Below are positions 51,214-60,022 of a stretch of 61,116 nt of DNA, one piece after another. The stretch spans positions 1 through 61,116 of the forward strand of contig CACWXL010000010.1 of assembly GCA_902764825.1 (NCBI GenBank), read 5' to 3'. Origin of the DNA: Oscillospiraceae bacterium. Its GTDB lineage: Bacteria; Bacillota; Clostridia; Saccharofermentanales; Saccharofermentanaceae. How positions within the stretch are numbered: the stretch's first letter is position 1; every line of letters begins with the position of its first letter. The position numbers and the translations under genes are program-made. The notes beneath the pieces are model-generated. The model did not search any database. It had not been told where the DNA came from and worked only from the letters and a program-made list of their open reading frames with translations.

Positions 51214-52326
51214 ATGAAGATCGGATGCGTAAAAGAGATCAAGAACAACGAGTTCCGTGTAGGCCTCACACCTGACAATGTCAGAGCCTATGTTGCCGCC
51301 GGCCACCATGTTTACATGGAAAAGGGTGCGGGTGTAGGTTCAGGCTTTACTGACAACGAGTACATCGATGCCGGTGCGTCATTAATCGACAATGCCGCAG
51401 ATATCTGGGCGCTCGTCGACATGATGGTCAAGGTAAAAGAACCCCTTCCGGAAGAATATCCGCTCTTCAGAGAAGGACTCATCCTCTATACATATCTTCA
51501 CCTCGCAGCTGACAGAGAGCAGACAGACGCTCTCCTTGCAGGCAAGGTAAAAGCTGTTGCTTATGAGACCATCCAGGAAGCTGACGGATCACTGCCGTGC
51601 CTCGCTCCCATGAGCCAGATCGCAGGCCGTCTCTCCATTCAGGAAGGCGCCAAGTATCTCGAGAAGAAGTTCGGCGGCGAAGGCATTCTCTTAGCAGGCG
51701 TACCCGGCACTCCCAAGGCTAACGTTGTTATCTTAGGCGGCGGTACGGTCGGCATGAACGCATGCAAGATCGCAGTCGGCATGGGCGCTAATGTTACCAT
51801 CTTAGACGTCAATCTCAAGAGACTCGAAGAGCTCGACAACAGATTCGGATCACACATCCAGACACTCGTTTCCAACGATACAAACGTCGAAAGAGCAGTA
51901 AAGGATGCTGACCTCGTCATCGGTTCAGTCCTTATCCCGGGCGGCTCCACACCTAAGCTCTTCAAGAAGAAGTATCTTCCTGAGATGAAGAACGGCGCAG
52001 TATTCGTAGACGTTGCAATAGACCAGGGCGGATGCGGTGAATCTTCAAGAGTTACGACACACGATGATCCGATCTTCGTTGAAGACGGTGTCGTTCATTA
52101 CTGCGTAGGCAACATGCCCGGTTCAGTTCCGAGAACATCCACTATCGCTCTCACAAACGCTACACTCCGTTACGGTCTCCAGATCGCAGGATCAGGCCTC
52201 GAAGAAGCTGCCAAGGCTAACAAGGCTATTGCTCTGGGTGTTAACTGCTACGACGGCAAGATCGTCAACAAGAACGTCTCCAAGGCTTTGGATATCGAGT
52301 ACACTGATCTCGCAGAACTCATCTGA
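51214..52326 (+). CDS. ald: Alanine dehydrogenase
   Basis: 370 aa from the ATG at 51214 (AGGAG upstream). MKIGCVKEIKNNEFRVGLTP, YLHLAAD, the NAD-binding GGGTVGMNACKIAVGMGANV (~residues 176-195) and GNMPGSVPRTSTIALTNATL are the hallmarks of alanine dehydrogenase. It interconverts alanine and pyruvate with NAD+ and ammonium, either for nitrogen assimilation or alanine breakdown. Single gene with its own terminator (52355). Its leader contains a small hairpin GTCCG/CGGAC at 51165-51184. Confidence 0.95.
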   Translation: MKIGCVKEIKNNEFRVGLTPDNVRAYVAAGHHVYMEKGAGVGSGFTDNEYIDAGASLIDNAADIWALVDMMVKVKEPLPEEYPLFREGLILYTYLHLAADREQTDALLAGKVKAVAYETIQEADGSLPCLAPMSQIAGRLSIQEGAKYLEKKFGGEGILLAGVPGTPKANVVILGGGTVGMNACKIAVGMGANVTILDVNLKRLEELDNRFGSHIQTLVSNDTNVERAVKDADLVIGSVLIPGGSTPKLFKKKYLPEMKNGAVFVDVAIDQGGCGESSRVTTHDDPIFVEDGVVHYCVGNMPGSVPRTSTIALTNATLRYGLQIAGSGLEEAAKANKAIALGVNCYDGKIVNKNVSKALDIEYTDLAELI

Positions 52327-52354
52327 ATCAGTCGTCAGTTCAATTGATATTATC

Positions 52355-52390
52355 AAGCGGCAGGCTTTAATGTCTGCCGCTTTTTCTTTG
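52355..52390 (+). terminator. Intrinsic terminator of ald
   Basis: AAGCGGCAG (52355-52363) pairs with CTGCCGCTT (52374-52382), followed by TTTCTTTG. Confidence 0.9.
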
Positions 52391-52429
52391 ATTTTTTTCT
52401 GTGGAAATTCCTTTTTTGAAAGAGGGTAG

Positions 52430-52435
52430 TATAAT
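52430..52435 (+). promoter_or_regulatory. -10 box directly before the diguanylate cyclase start codon
   Basis: TATAAT lies only six bases before the ATG at 52442, so the RNA should start at or next to the start codon. The -35 region is weak. The ald terminator ends about 40 bases upstream, leaving no room for another promoter. Confidence 0.55.
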
Positions 52436-52441
52436 CGTAAT

Positions 52442-53593
52442 ATGACACCAATAATTGACATTTATGCAGTAACAGTAGCTGATTTTTTAGGTGTAGCTAT
52501 CCTTTTGGTCATCTTGGTTTCAAGGGGCTGGAATCTGCCCGGCCGTAAAGAGGAGAGCCATATCCTTCTGCGCATGCTCATAATGTCTGTTATAAACTGC
52601 GTTGTTGACCAGCTCGTAGCATTATATGACGGCAAGCTCGGTGCGGGTTTCCAGTTCTACCGCATGGTGCTCCTTATTGGCAATACCTATCTGTATCTGT
52701 ACAACACATTGGTAGGCATCTTCCTTGTTCACATGATTGTCAAGCATATCGACAGCAGGACTTCGCACCGCAAGTTCATCGTGTTCTGGATCGCATGCTT
52801 TATCCAGGTCGTGCTTCTTATAGTCAACCTTTTCACGCCGATCGTATTCAAGATCGATATGAACAATGAGTACAGGAGAGGCGAACTTTTCATGTTCTTC
52901 ATTGTGGCCGGCATAGTTCTTAACGTCTATGGTTTCGTTTATTACATTATCTCGAAAATAAGGAATCCCGGACTCCGTTATTTCCCGGTCATCGAGTTCC
53001 TTATGCCGATCCTTCTCGGCATGATCTGCCAGACCTTCATGTACGGCATCTCGCTCCTGCCGGCATGCTTTGCGGTATCTCTTGCGGGCATAGTCATTGC
53101 ATTCCAGAACGAGTGCATCTATGTTGACAAGCTCACCGGCATCTATAACCGGTTCGAGCTGGACAGGGAACTCAAGCGTTATCAGAAGCGCAAGGAAACG
53201 ATCGTTGCCTACATGCTCGACCTTAACGGATTCAAGAAGATAAATGACAATTATTCCCATGAGGAAGGTGACCAGGCACTTATCGCCTTTGCAGGTATCT
53301 TGAGCGAAGTTTTCGGAGCCGTAGGAACTGTCATCAGATTTGCAGGAGACGAATTCATTGCGATCGTTCGAAAAGGCAAAGAATCGGATATCGCTCTTTA
53401 TAAGCAAAAGACAATGAAAGCAGTTGAAAGATATAACGAGAGATCCGGCAAGCCTTATAAGCTTTCCGCAGCAGTCGGAGGAAGGGTTTTCGACTTCAGC
53501 AAGGAAGCTAATCAGGATCTCGTGGTCGTCATTGACGAGATGATGTACAAGGACAAGGACGACTACTATAAGGATCACAATAGAGAAAGATAA
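52442..53593 (+). CDS. Diguanylate cyclase with N-terminal membrane sensor
   Basis: 383 aa. Six or seven hydrophobic helices in residues ~10-215, then a GGDEF domain (~225-380). The active-site motif reads RFAGDEF; AGDEF is a known active variant of GGDEF. The conserved LDLNGFKKINDNYSHEEGD segment is present. It makes cyclic di-GMP from two GTP. No inhibitory RxxD I-site is clear. No Shine-Dalgarno site fits, and a -10 box lies six bases before the ATG, suggesting a leaderless transcript. It is 20 bases upstream of adenine deaminase on the same strand. Confidence 0.9.
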   Translation: MTPIIDIYAVTVADFLGVAILLVILVSRGWNLPGRKEESHILLRMLIMSVINCVVDQLVALYDGKLGAGFQFYRMVLLIGNTYLYLYNTLVGIFLVHMIVKHIDSRTSHRKFIVFWIACFIQVVLLIVNLFTPIVFKIDMNNEYRRGELFMFFIVAGIVLNVYGFVYYIISKIRNPGLRYFPVIEFLMPILLGMICQTFMYGISLLPACFAVSLAGIVIAFQNECIYVDKLTGIYNRFELDRELKRYQKRKETIVAYMLDLNGFKKINDNYSHEEGDQALIAFAGILSEVFGAVGTVIRFAGDEFIAIVRKGKESDIALYKQKTMKAVERYNERSGKPYKLSAAVGGRVFDFSKEANQDLVVVIDEMMYKDKDDYYKDHNRER

Positions 53594-53613
53594 ACTGCTG
53601 CCCCGGAGTTTTT

Positions 53614-55359
53614 ATGAGTACGAATAAAATACTTTCCAATGATCAGATCAAAGAGATGATCCTTGCTGCCAGAGGTGATCTGGCGCCGGACCTTGTGCTG
53701 AAGAACGCAAGGATCGTGAACGTATTTACCAAAGAGATCGAATCAGGAGACGTAGCAATAAAAGACGGCTATATCGTCGGTATCGGAGAGTTTAACGGGG
53801 AAGAGGAGATCGATATCGGAGGCAGGATAATATGCCCCGGTCTTATCGACGGACACATCCATATCGAGAGTTCAATGATATCGCCTTCAGAGTTTGCAGG
53901 AGCCGTAGCACCGCACGGTACGACTGCCGTGATCGCAGATCCTCATGAGATAGCAAATGTGGCAGGCGAAGAAGGAATAAGGTACATGCTTGAAGCAAGT
54001 GCGGGTCTTCCCGTGGATATCTTCTTCATGCTTCCGTCCTGCGTTCCTGCCACGCCTTTAGATGAGTCTGGTGCGGAATTAAGTGCTGATGAACTCGAAC
54101 CGTTCTATAAGGAAGAAAGAGTGGCAGGACTTGCCGAACTCATGAATTCTTTCGGCACGGTCAGAGCTGATGAAGAGATAATCAGGAAGATACAGGGCGC
54201 AAATTCTTACGGCAAACGGATCGATGGTCACGCACCGTTCCTTACGGGTAAAGATCTTAATGCATACATAACTGCAGGTGTAAGATCCGATCACGAGTGT
54301 TCGTCTGCAGAAGAAGCGATCGAGAAACTTAAGCTGGGCCAGTATATCATGATCAGGGAAGGCACCGCTGCGCGCAATCTCGAAGCGCTGCTCCCTCTCT
54401 TCGATGATAAATACTGTGACCGCTGCATGCTCGTAACCGACGATAAACACGGCAGTGATCTTATCGACAACGGCCACATTGATTACATAATCAGGAAAGC
54501 GATAAGAGCAGGAAAGGATCCTCTCAATGCCATAAAGATGGCAACACTGAATGCTGCCATGTATTTCGGCCTCAAGGACAGAGGTGCCATAGCACCCGGC
54601 TATATCGCTGACATTATCGTCCTGTCAGATCTTGAAGAATTCACTGTCGAGCAGGTTTTCAAGAACGGTCGTCTTACCGTCGACGGCGGAAAGAATGTAC
54701 GGGCGATAAAGTCGCCTTCTATCGATAAGGAAAAGTATCCCCGCGTATTCAACAGCTTTAATCTCAGGGAGATAAAGCCTTCGGATCTTGAGATCCGTGA
54801 TGAAGGCACAAAAAAGCGTGTGATAAAAGTCATTCCCGGTCAGATTCTTACGGAAGAACTCATCGTGGAATCGTCTTCTAAGCAGGCCGAGCCGGATAAG
54901 GATATCATCAAGCTCGCGGTCATCGAACGACATAAGGGAACAGGCCACACCGGTGTCGGATTCGTAAGCGGATACGGTCTTAAGAAAGGTGCCATCGCAT
55001 CCAGCGTTGCACATGATTCGCATAATCTTATCGTCGCCGGCTGCACTGACGATGACATGGCGCTTGCAGCAAATACCGTCCGTGAGAACGGCGGCGGTCT
55101 GGCAGTAGTCTGTGACGGCAAAGTCCTTTCATCACTGCCTCTTCCCATAGGCGGCCTTATGTGCGAAATGAATGTAAATGAAGTAGAAGACATCCTAAGA
55201 GTCATGAAAGAACAGGCAAGACAATTAGGCGTTAATGAAGGCATAGATCCGTTCATGACGCTCGCATTCACGGCGCTTCCCGTAATCCCCAAGCTCCGTC
55301 TTCTCACGCAGGGCGTAGTCGATGTCGATAAGCAGAGCTATGTGCCGGTAATGTTCTGA
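53614..55359 (+). CDS. ade: Adenine deaminase
   Basis: 581 aa, full length. Amidohydrolase fold with metal ligands in DGHIHIESSMI and HGTTAVIADPHEIANV, RADEEIIRKIQG, and the C-terminal HNLIVAGCTDDDMALAAN. It converts adenine to hypoxanthine plus ammonia. It is 20 bases downstream of a diguanylate cyclase gene and faces a purine permease across a terminator, so both serve purine salvage. The ATG has CCGGAG upstream. Confidence 0.95.
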   Translation: MSTNKILSNDQIKEMILAARGDLAPDLVLKNARIVNVFTKEIESGDVAIKDGYIVGIGEFNGEEEIDIGGRIICPGLIDGHIHIESSMISPSEFAGAVAPHGTTAVIADPHEIANVAGEEGIRYMLEASAGLPVDIFFMLPSCVPATPLDESGAELSADELEPFYKEERVAGLAELMNSFGTVRADEEIIRKIQGANSYGKRIDGHAPFLTGKDLNAYITAGVRSDHECSSAEEAIEKLKLGQYIMIREGTAARNLEALLPLFDDKYCDRCMLVTDDKHGSDLIDNGHIDYIIRKAIRAGKDPLNAIKMATLNAAMYFGLKDRGAIAPGYIADIIVLSDLEEFTVEQVFKNGRLTVDGGKNVRAIKSPSIDKEKYPRVFNSFNLREIKPSDLEIRDEGTKKRVIKVIPGQILTEELIVESSSKQAEPDKDIIKLAVIERHKGTGHTGVGFVSGYGLKKGAIASSVAHDSHNLIVAGCTDDDMALAANTVRENGGGLAVVCDGKVLSSLPLPIGGLMCEMNVNEVEDILRVMKEQARQLGVNEGIDPFMTLAFTALPVIPKLRLLTQGVVDVDKQSYVPVMF

Positions 55360-55392
55360 ATTCAGTAGCACAAGAGTGATAACCGACAACAT

Positions 55393-55434
55393 AAAAAAGG
55401 CGCTGCCCTTCACATAGAAGACAGCGCCTTTCAT
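55393..55434. terminator. Bidirectional terminator between ade and the purine permease
   Basis: AAAGGCGCTG (55396-55405) pairs with CAGCGCCTTT (55422-55431); A-rich 5' and T-rich 3' flanks serve both strands. Confidence 0.9.
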
Positions 55435-55450
55435 TAATCTTTAAGAAAGA

Positions 55451-56887
55451 TCAGAATGCCAGGAAGAACTTGACGAGGAAGATCAGAGAGAGGATGTATG
55501 TGAGAACGGATACTTCCTTGAACTTTCCTGTTAATACCTTGATAAGTGTGTAGCTGATGAGTGCAAGGCCGATACCGTGTCCGATAGATCCGGAGATAGG
55601 CATTGCGAGGAGCATGATGCCTACAGGGAGGAGCTGGGAGATATCGGTGAAGTCAATGTCCTTGAGGTTGGCAAGCATCAGGATACCGACATAGATCAAA
55701 GCGGCAGATGTAGCTGCAGCGGGAATGATCGCAGCGATAGGAGCGATGAACATGCAGAGCAGGAAGAGAGCAGCAGTAACAAGTGCTGTAAGGCCTGTTC
55801 TTCCGCCTGCCTCGACGCCTGAAGCGGACTCGACGAATGTTGTGACTGTTGATGTACCTGTGAGTGAACCTGTAACCGTACCGATAGCGTCAGAGAGGAG
55901 AGCTTCCTTCATCTTAGGCATGTTGCCGTCCTTGTCGAGCATGTTTGCACGTGAAGCAGTACCGACGAGTGTGCCGATAGTATCGAACATGTCGATGATG
56001 CAGAATGTGATAACCAATGTGATGATCGTAAACCAGCCGATCTCTGCAAAGCCCTTGAAGTTGAGCTTGAAGAGAGTTGTCTTTGCCATGTCTGCGAAAG
56101 GCGGAACGAATGATGCCGTAGCAAGGCTTGCGAAAGGATTTGTCTGGAAGAAGATAGCTTCGCCTGCCCAGTAAACAACTGATGCGATGAGCATGCCGTA
56201 AAGGACAGATCCCTTGATCTTCTTGTGGCTCATTGCAACGATCGCGAAAAGTCCGATGAACATAGTAACTACCGTGAGAACCATCATGCCATAGCCTGTT
56301 GTCATTGTATCTCTTGCAGAATTTGCAGTGAGTGCTCCGAAGAAGTCTCTCATTGCGAAGAACTGTGATGAAGAGCCGTCATCGTTGAATACAAAGACGC
56401 CTGCGTTGGAACCGAAGCCGATGTTCATGAGCATAAGACCAATGGCAGGTCCGATACCCAGACGTACACCGAGAGGAATTGCCTGAACGATCTTTTCGCG
56501 CACGTTGAAAAGTGAGAGAAGGATGAAGATGATACCTTCGATGAAGATGATGACGAGTGCACTCTGGAATGATTCAAGATATGTCATTCCGGTCATCATT
56601 GCAATGTTGGCTGCAACGAGTGCGAAGAAACTGTTAAGACCCATTCCGGGAGCCATTACGAAAGGCTTGTTTGCCAGGAATGCCATGCACAAAGTACCGA
56701 TCGCAGAAGCGATGCAGGTGGCAAGGAAAACACCGTTCCAAAGGTCCTGGCCGTTAGCTCCGAAGTTGGTCAAAAGGTTGGGGTTCAGGGCAATGATATA
56801 AGCCATTGTCATGAATGTCGTGAGGCCCGCAATTACTTCAGTGCGGACAGTCGTGCCGTTCTGTTTCAGATGGAAAATCTTTTCCAT
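55451..56887 (-). CDS. NCS2 purine permease (AzgA/PbuG family)
   Basis: 478 aa, about 13 helices. GLTTFMTMAYIIALNPNLL at the N-terminus, APGMGLNSFFA (~82-92), DMFDTIGTLVGTASRANMLD and TGTSTVTTFVESASGVEAGGRTG match AzgA/PbuG/PbuO-type guanine/hypoxanthine permeases. It imports purine bases with a proton. It faces adenine deaminase across a shared terminator. No purine riboswitch is visible in its 132-bp upstream region. GGAGG precedes the ATG. Confidence 0.92.
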   Translation of the reverse strand: MEKIFHLKQNGTTVRTEVIAGLTTFMTMAYIIALNPNLLTNFGANGQDLWNGVFLATCIASAIGTLCMAFLANKPFVMAPGMGLNSFFALVAANIAMMTGMTYLESFQSALVIIFIEGIIFILLSLFNVREKIVQAIPLGVRLGIGPAIGLMLMNIGFGSNAGVFVFNDDGSSSQFFAMRDFFGALTANSARDTMTTGYGMMVLTVVTMFIGLFAIVAMSHKKIKGSVLYGMLIASVVYWAGEAIFFQTNPFASLATASFVPPFADMAKTTLFKLNFKGFAEIGWFTIITLVITFCIIDMFDTIGTLVGTASRANMLDKDGNMPKMKEALLSDAIGTVTGSLTGTSTVTTFVESASGVEAGGRTGLTALVTAALFLLCMFIAPIAAIIPAAATSAALIYVGILMLANLKDIDFTDISQLLPVGIMLLAMPISGSIGHGIGLALISYTLIKVLTGKFKEVSVLTYILSLIFLVKFFLAF

Positions 56888-57019
56888 AAATGTACCTCCT
56901 ATGACATCTGGGAATATAATCTAATCTTAGAATAACGGACTGTATAAATCTATTTAGTAAAATGTTAAAATCAACTATGTTTTTTAGGACTAAATAATCA
57001 AAAACAAAAGGGGTAATCT

Positions 57020-57553
57020 ATGTTAGAGATATTCGGTATCATCGCACTTTGCAAACTCAACAAGAAGAATGCCATAGCAAGAGGAAGAAGACCGGGCGGA
57101 TATATCGCGCTTACTATCAGCCTTTGGGTCGGCTTGGAGATCCTGGGAGCTTTTGTTGCCGGTATCTACAGCGGGATAACAGGCAATGAACTCGGTTATG
57201 GCTATCTGTTCTTTGCTTACGGTTTTGCAGGAATCGGCGCGCTCATATCGTTCCTTTGCGCCAAGTTCGGACCTAAAGGCGACTACGTCGATCCGAGCAC
57301 GCAGGTATACACTCAGGCAAACGGACAGCCTGTTTACGGTAACTACAATGCTCCCGCAGGCACACCTGCATACATGGTAAATCCTCAGACCCAGCCCGTT
57401 CAGCCTCAGGAATTCGTACATGTCGATAATCCCTATCAGGCTCCCGTTCAGCAGAGCGTTCAGTACTGTGAGTTCTGCGGTCAGCAGCTTAAGCCGGGCG
57501 TTAAGTTCTGTGCTTCATGCGGAACGAAGGTTGAAGTGCCGTTTGGCGAATAA
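57020..57553 (+). CDS. Zinc-ribbon membrane protein
   Basis: 177 aa. Two helices (~28-52 and ~62-82), a Gln/Pro/Asn-rich linker (~90-150) and a C-terminal zinc ribbon CEFCGQQLKPGVKFCASCG (~residues 151-170). Function unknown. AAAAGGGG precedes the ATG at 57020. The gene is followed by a terminator whose hairpin it shares with the convergent VanZ gene. Confidence 0.75.
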   Translation: MLEIFGIIALCKLNKKNAIARGRRPGGYIALTISLWVGLEILGAFVAGIYSGITGNELGYGYLFFAYGFAGIGALISFLCAKFGPKGDYVDPSTQVYTQANGQPVYGNYNAPAGTPAYMVNPQTQPVQPQEFVHVDNPYQAPVQQSVQYCEFCGQQLKPGVKFCASCGTKVEVPFGE

Positions 57554-57579
57554 ACCAAGCAAAAAACGAACAATAAATG

Positions 57580-57614
57580 AAGGGCTGTCTCTAGGCGTGA
57601 GACAGCCCTTTTCT
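57580..57614. terminator. Terminator hairpin overlapping the VanZ 3' end
   Basis: AAGGGCTGTCTC (57580-57591) pairs with GAGACAGCCCTT (57599-57610), followed by TTCT rightward. The right arm encodes the last codons of the leftward VanZ gene. Confidence 0.85.
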
Positions 57615-57971
57615 TATCAGGTATTCACTTAGATAACAAGGTATGATGCCGATGCAGTAACATGCGATGTCGACCCACGAGAAGCCTGTTCCGATGATGA
57701 TCCTGATGAACTCGTTTGTGATGCCGAAGCGGTCGCAAAAGCCCCACAGCTGAAGAAATTCGACGATGAACGAGAACAGAAGGATGATGGTCGGCAGCAC
57801 GAACCATTTCTTTATCTTATGCGGGATGATCGTCCTTACGATCGTGTAGAGCAGTATGACGACCAGAACATCACCGAGATAGCTTCTTACCCATCCGTGC
57901 GCGAAAAGACCGATCAGCACTTCAATGCCGAGCAGTAAGAGTGATAGGATCCCGAATACCAACCTTCTCAT
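57591..57971 (-). CDS. VanZ-family membrane protein
   Basis: 126 aa, four hydrophobic helices. The pattern EFLQLWGFCDRFGITNEFIRIIIGTGFSWVDIACYCIGII is the VanZ family signature (FxQ... DxxDxxxN-like). VanZ proteins can give low-level glycopeptide or lipopeptide tolerance. The last codons (RKGLSHA) are encoded by the right arm of the terminator hairpin at 57580-57614. Confidence 0.8.
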   Translation of the reverse strand: MRRLVFGILSLLLLGIEVLIGLFAHGWVRSYLGDVLVVILLYTIVRTIIPHKIKKWFVLPTIILLFSFIVEFLQLWGFCDRFGITNEFIRIIIGTGFSWVDIACYCIGIIPCYLSEYLIRKGLSHA

Positions 57972-58083
57972 TAGCCATACCTGCCTTATGGAGACAATTA
58001 TACAACCACGGCATGGAAAACCTGCAAGGGAAGTTTAAGGTATAATGGCAGCATAAAGATTTAAGGCGGGTTTAAGATCTGAT

Positions 58084-59202
58084 ATGTCAGGGATAAAGGC
58101 TGTTGTTGCCGTTGATTCTTTCAAGGGAAGCCTCACTTCGTTGGAAGCAGGTGAGGCCGTTAAACGCGGCATATTGAGTGCATGCCCTGATGCAGATGTC
58201 ACTGTGCTTCCGCTGGCTGATGGCGGCGAAGGAACGATAGATTCCATAGCTCCGTTTATTTGCGGAATAACGAAAACCATCTCTGTCTCTGATCCTCTCG
58301 GAAGGCCGATCGAAGCTTCTTACATCATTGATTCCGTAAGCAAGTCCGCATATATCGAGATGGCAAAAGCAGCGGGACTCACACTGCTGAAAGAAGACGA
58401 GCACGACCCTTATCTGACTACAACATACGGAGTCGGCGAACTCATGAAGGATGCGGTCTTAAATGGTGCCGAAAAGCTCGTTATCTGCATCGGAGGGAGC
58501 GCGACAAATGACGGCGGTGCAGGCATGCTCCAGGCGCTGGGTGCAAAGTTTACGGACAAGGAAGGCAATGAGATAAAGCAGGGCGCCATAGGACTTAAGG
58601 ACCTTTATAAGGCTGACCTTTCCGGTCTCATCTGCAAAGACATAAAGATCATTGCGGCAAGTGATGTTACAAACCCTTTGTGCGGACCTGATGGTGCGAG
58701 CTTTGTTTACGGACCGCAGAAGGGCGCGTCGCAGAAAGCCTGTGAAGAAATGGACGGCTGGCTTAGAAACTATGCTGAACTTACAGGTTTTGACCCGTAC
58801 GAGAAAGGCACAGGCGCGGCAGGAGGCATGAGTTTTGCCTTGAAGAATATCCTCGGTGCGGAATTAATGTCAGGTGCAAAGATCGTAATGGATATTACAG
58901 GCGCTGAAGATCTTATACGTGACTGCGATATCGTCATTACCGGTGAGGGCAGGATAGACAGCCAGACGCTTAACGGCAAGGCCCCATATAAGGTAATGGA
59001 GGCAGGCGTAAAATACGGCAAGCCCGTTATCGGAATATGCGGGATCACAGGTGAAGGCTATGAAGAATGCCTTAAGGCGGGATTTACAAAGATCGCCCCG
59101 CTTGATGATCCGGTGATGGAGACAAGCGGAGCGGTCAGAAGTGTCGAAGAAACAGTCAGGAGATTATTTTCCCAGGATCCTGTAAGCATCAGTCAGATTT
59201 GA
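58084..59202 (+). CDS. Glycerate kinase (GarK/GlxK type)
   Basis: 372 aa, full length. VAVDSFKGSLTSLEAGEAV at the N-terminus, LADGGEGTIDSI, GGSATNDGGAGMLQALGA (~residues 137-154) and VITGEGRIDSQTLNGKAP (~290-307) match class I glycerate kinases. It phosphorylates glycerate to 2-phosphoglycerate for entry into glycolysis. TATAAT lies at 58040-58045. Its last 39 bases overlap the convergent zinc-ribbon gene. Confidence 0.93.
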   Translation: MSGIKAVVAVDSFKGSLTSLEAGEAVKRGILSACPDADVTVLPLADGGEGTIDSIAPFICGITKTISVSDPLGRPIEASYIIDSVSKSAYIEMAKAAGLTLLKEDEHDPYLTTTYGVGELMKDAVLNGAEKLVICIGGSATNDGGAGMLQALGAKFTDKEGNEIKQGAIGLKDLYKADLSGLICKDIKIIAASDVTNPLCGPDGASFVYGPQKGASQKACEEMDGWLRNYAELTGFDPYEKGTGAAGGMSFALKNILGAELMSGAKIVMDITGAEDLIRDCDIVITGEGRIDSQTLNGKAPYKVMEAGVKYGKPVIGICGITGEGYEECLKAGFTKIAPLDDPVMETSGAVRSVEETVRRLFSQDPVSISQI

Positions 59203-59817
59203 AGCCTTTCCCGACCTAAGGAGCGTAATTATCTGCGTCATGGAAGAAGACTTCCTTAAGGATGTGGGGATCTGGTATTCATCCTTTTCGAGTGACCTCT
59301 TGCGGGCAGCAAGATCCTTCTTAAGTGATGCGGTCTTCTCGATTAGTTCTTTTCTCTGCGTTAATGCTCTCTCGTTGCCCCTGTATATGGCTTCGTTTTC
59401 TTCATCGCGTCTCTTGGAAGCTCTGATGCCGCCGATGATCAGGACTGCGATCGGTGAGATAAACATCATGGCAAAGAAGAAATAGAGCCCTCCTTCGGTG
59501 AATGAGAAGATAAGTGCAAGTATATCGCAGGCAAAGAAGCTTACTGCTGCGAATATCAGATATTTCCAGAAGAATCTGAAGAACGAGTATTGTCCGGTAG
59601 TCTGTCTTACAGGCCTTGCGATCGTTGCTTCATTATCAGCGACCTCACGTGCAAGCTTTTCAACACTCAGGTATCTGGCTTTGAACTTTTCCGCAAAAGC
59701 GATGCTTTCTTCCAAAGTCATCTCGGGTTCGTCAGCGAACCTTTCGACCGGCGCGCCGCACTTGTTGCAGAATTCTGAATCAGTTGTCAATTCACATCCA
59801 CATTTGTTACAGAACAT
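59164..59817 (-). CDS. Zinc-ribbon protein with two transmembrane helices
   Basis: 217 aa. The N-terminal zinc ribbon MFCNKCGCELTTDSEFCNKCG (~1-21) is followed by an acidic helical segment, two helices (~86-108 and ~114-134), and a charged coiled-coil-like C-terminus (NERALTQRKELIEKTASLKK). Function unknown; such small zinc-ribbon membrane proteins are common in Clostridia. GGGAGG precedes the ATG. The 3' end overlaps glycerate kinase by 39 bp on the opposite strand. Confidence 0.75.
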   Translation of the reverse strand: MFCNKCGCELTTDSEFCNKCGAPVERFADEPEMTLEESIAFAEKFKARYLSVEKLAREVADNEATIARPVRQTTGQYSFFRFFWKYLIFAAVSFFACDILALIFSFTEGGLYFFFAMMFISPIAVLIIGGIRASKRRDEENEAIYRGNERALTQRKELIEKTASLKKDLAARKRSLEKDEYQIPTSLRKSSSMTQIITLLRSGKASNLTDAYRILGK

Positions 59818-59909
59818 ATTCTTAATCCTCCCTTAAAGAATTACGCTAATATTATCATCAATGTTTGACAAAAACATCAAAAATCGGTCTTACATTGCAA
59901 ATTTATTGT

Positions 59910-60016
59910 TTGATGCAATACACTATCGGAGTATAATCGCAGTTAGGAGAGCCCGTCAAAAGGCGCTCTGTGGCAGTAAATACCGTCTTTTCAGGCCTTG
60001 GAACGCCTAGTATAAT
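59910..60016 (+). promoter_or_regulatory. Two candidate promoters before the LacI-like sensor gene
   Basis: TTGATG (59910-59915), 16-bp spacer and TATAAT (59932-59937) would give a leader of about 80 bases with hairpins GAGAGCC/GGCGCTC and AGGC/GCCT. A second TATAAT (60011-60016) lies six bases before the ATG and would give a leaderless RNA. No Shine-Dalgarno site precedes the ATG. Confidence 0.5.
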
Positions 60017-60022
60017 AGTGTC

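Noticed and set aside
52622..53578. 318-codon open frame antisense to the diguanylate cyclase
   Set aside because: Opposite strand encodes a complete GGDEF protein; the antisense product has no domain and an unnatural composition.
56888..57019. Purine riboswitch before the purine permease
   Set aside because: The conserved core bases of the purine aptamer are not present in the 132-bp upstream region on the coding strand.
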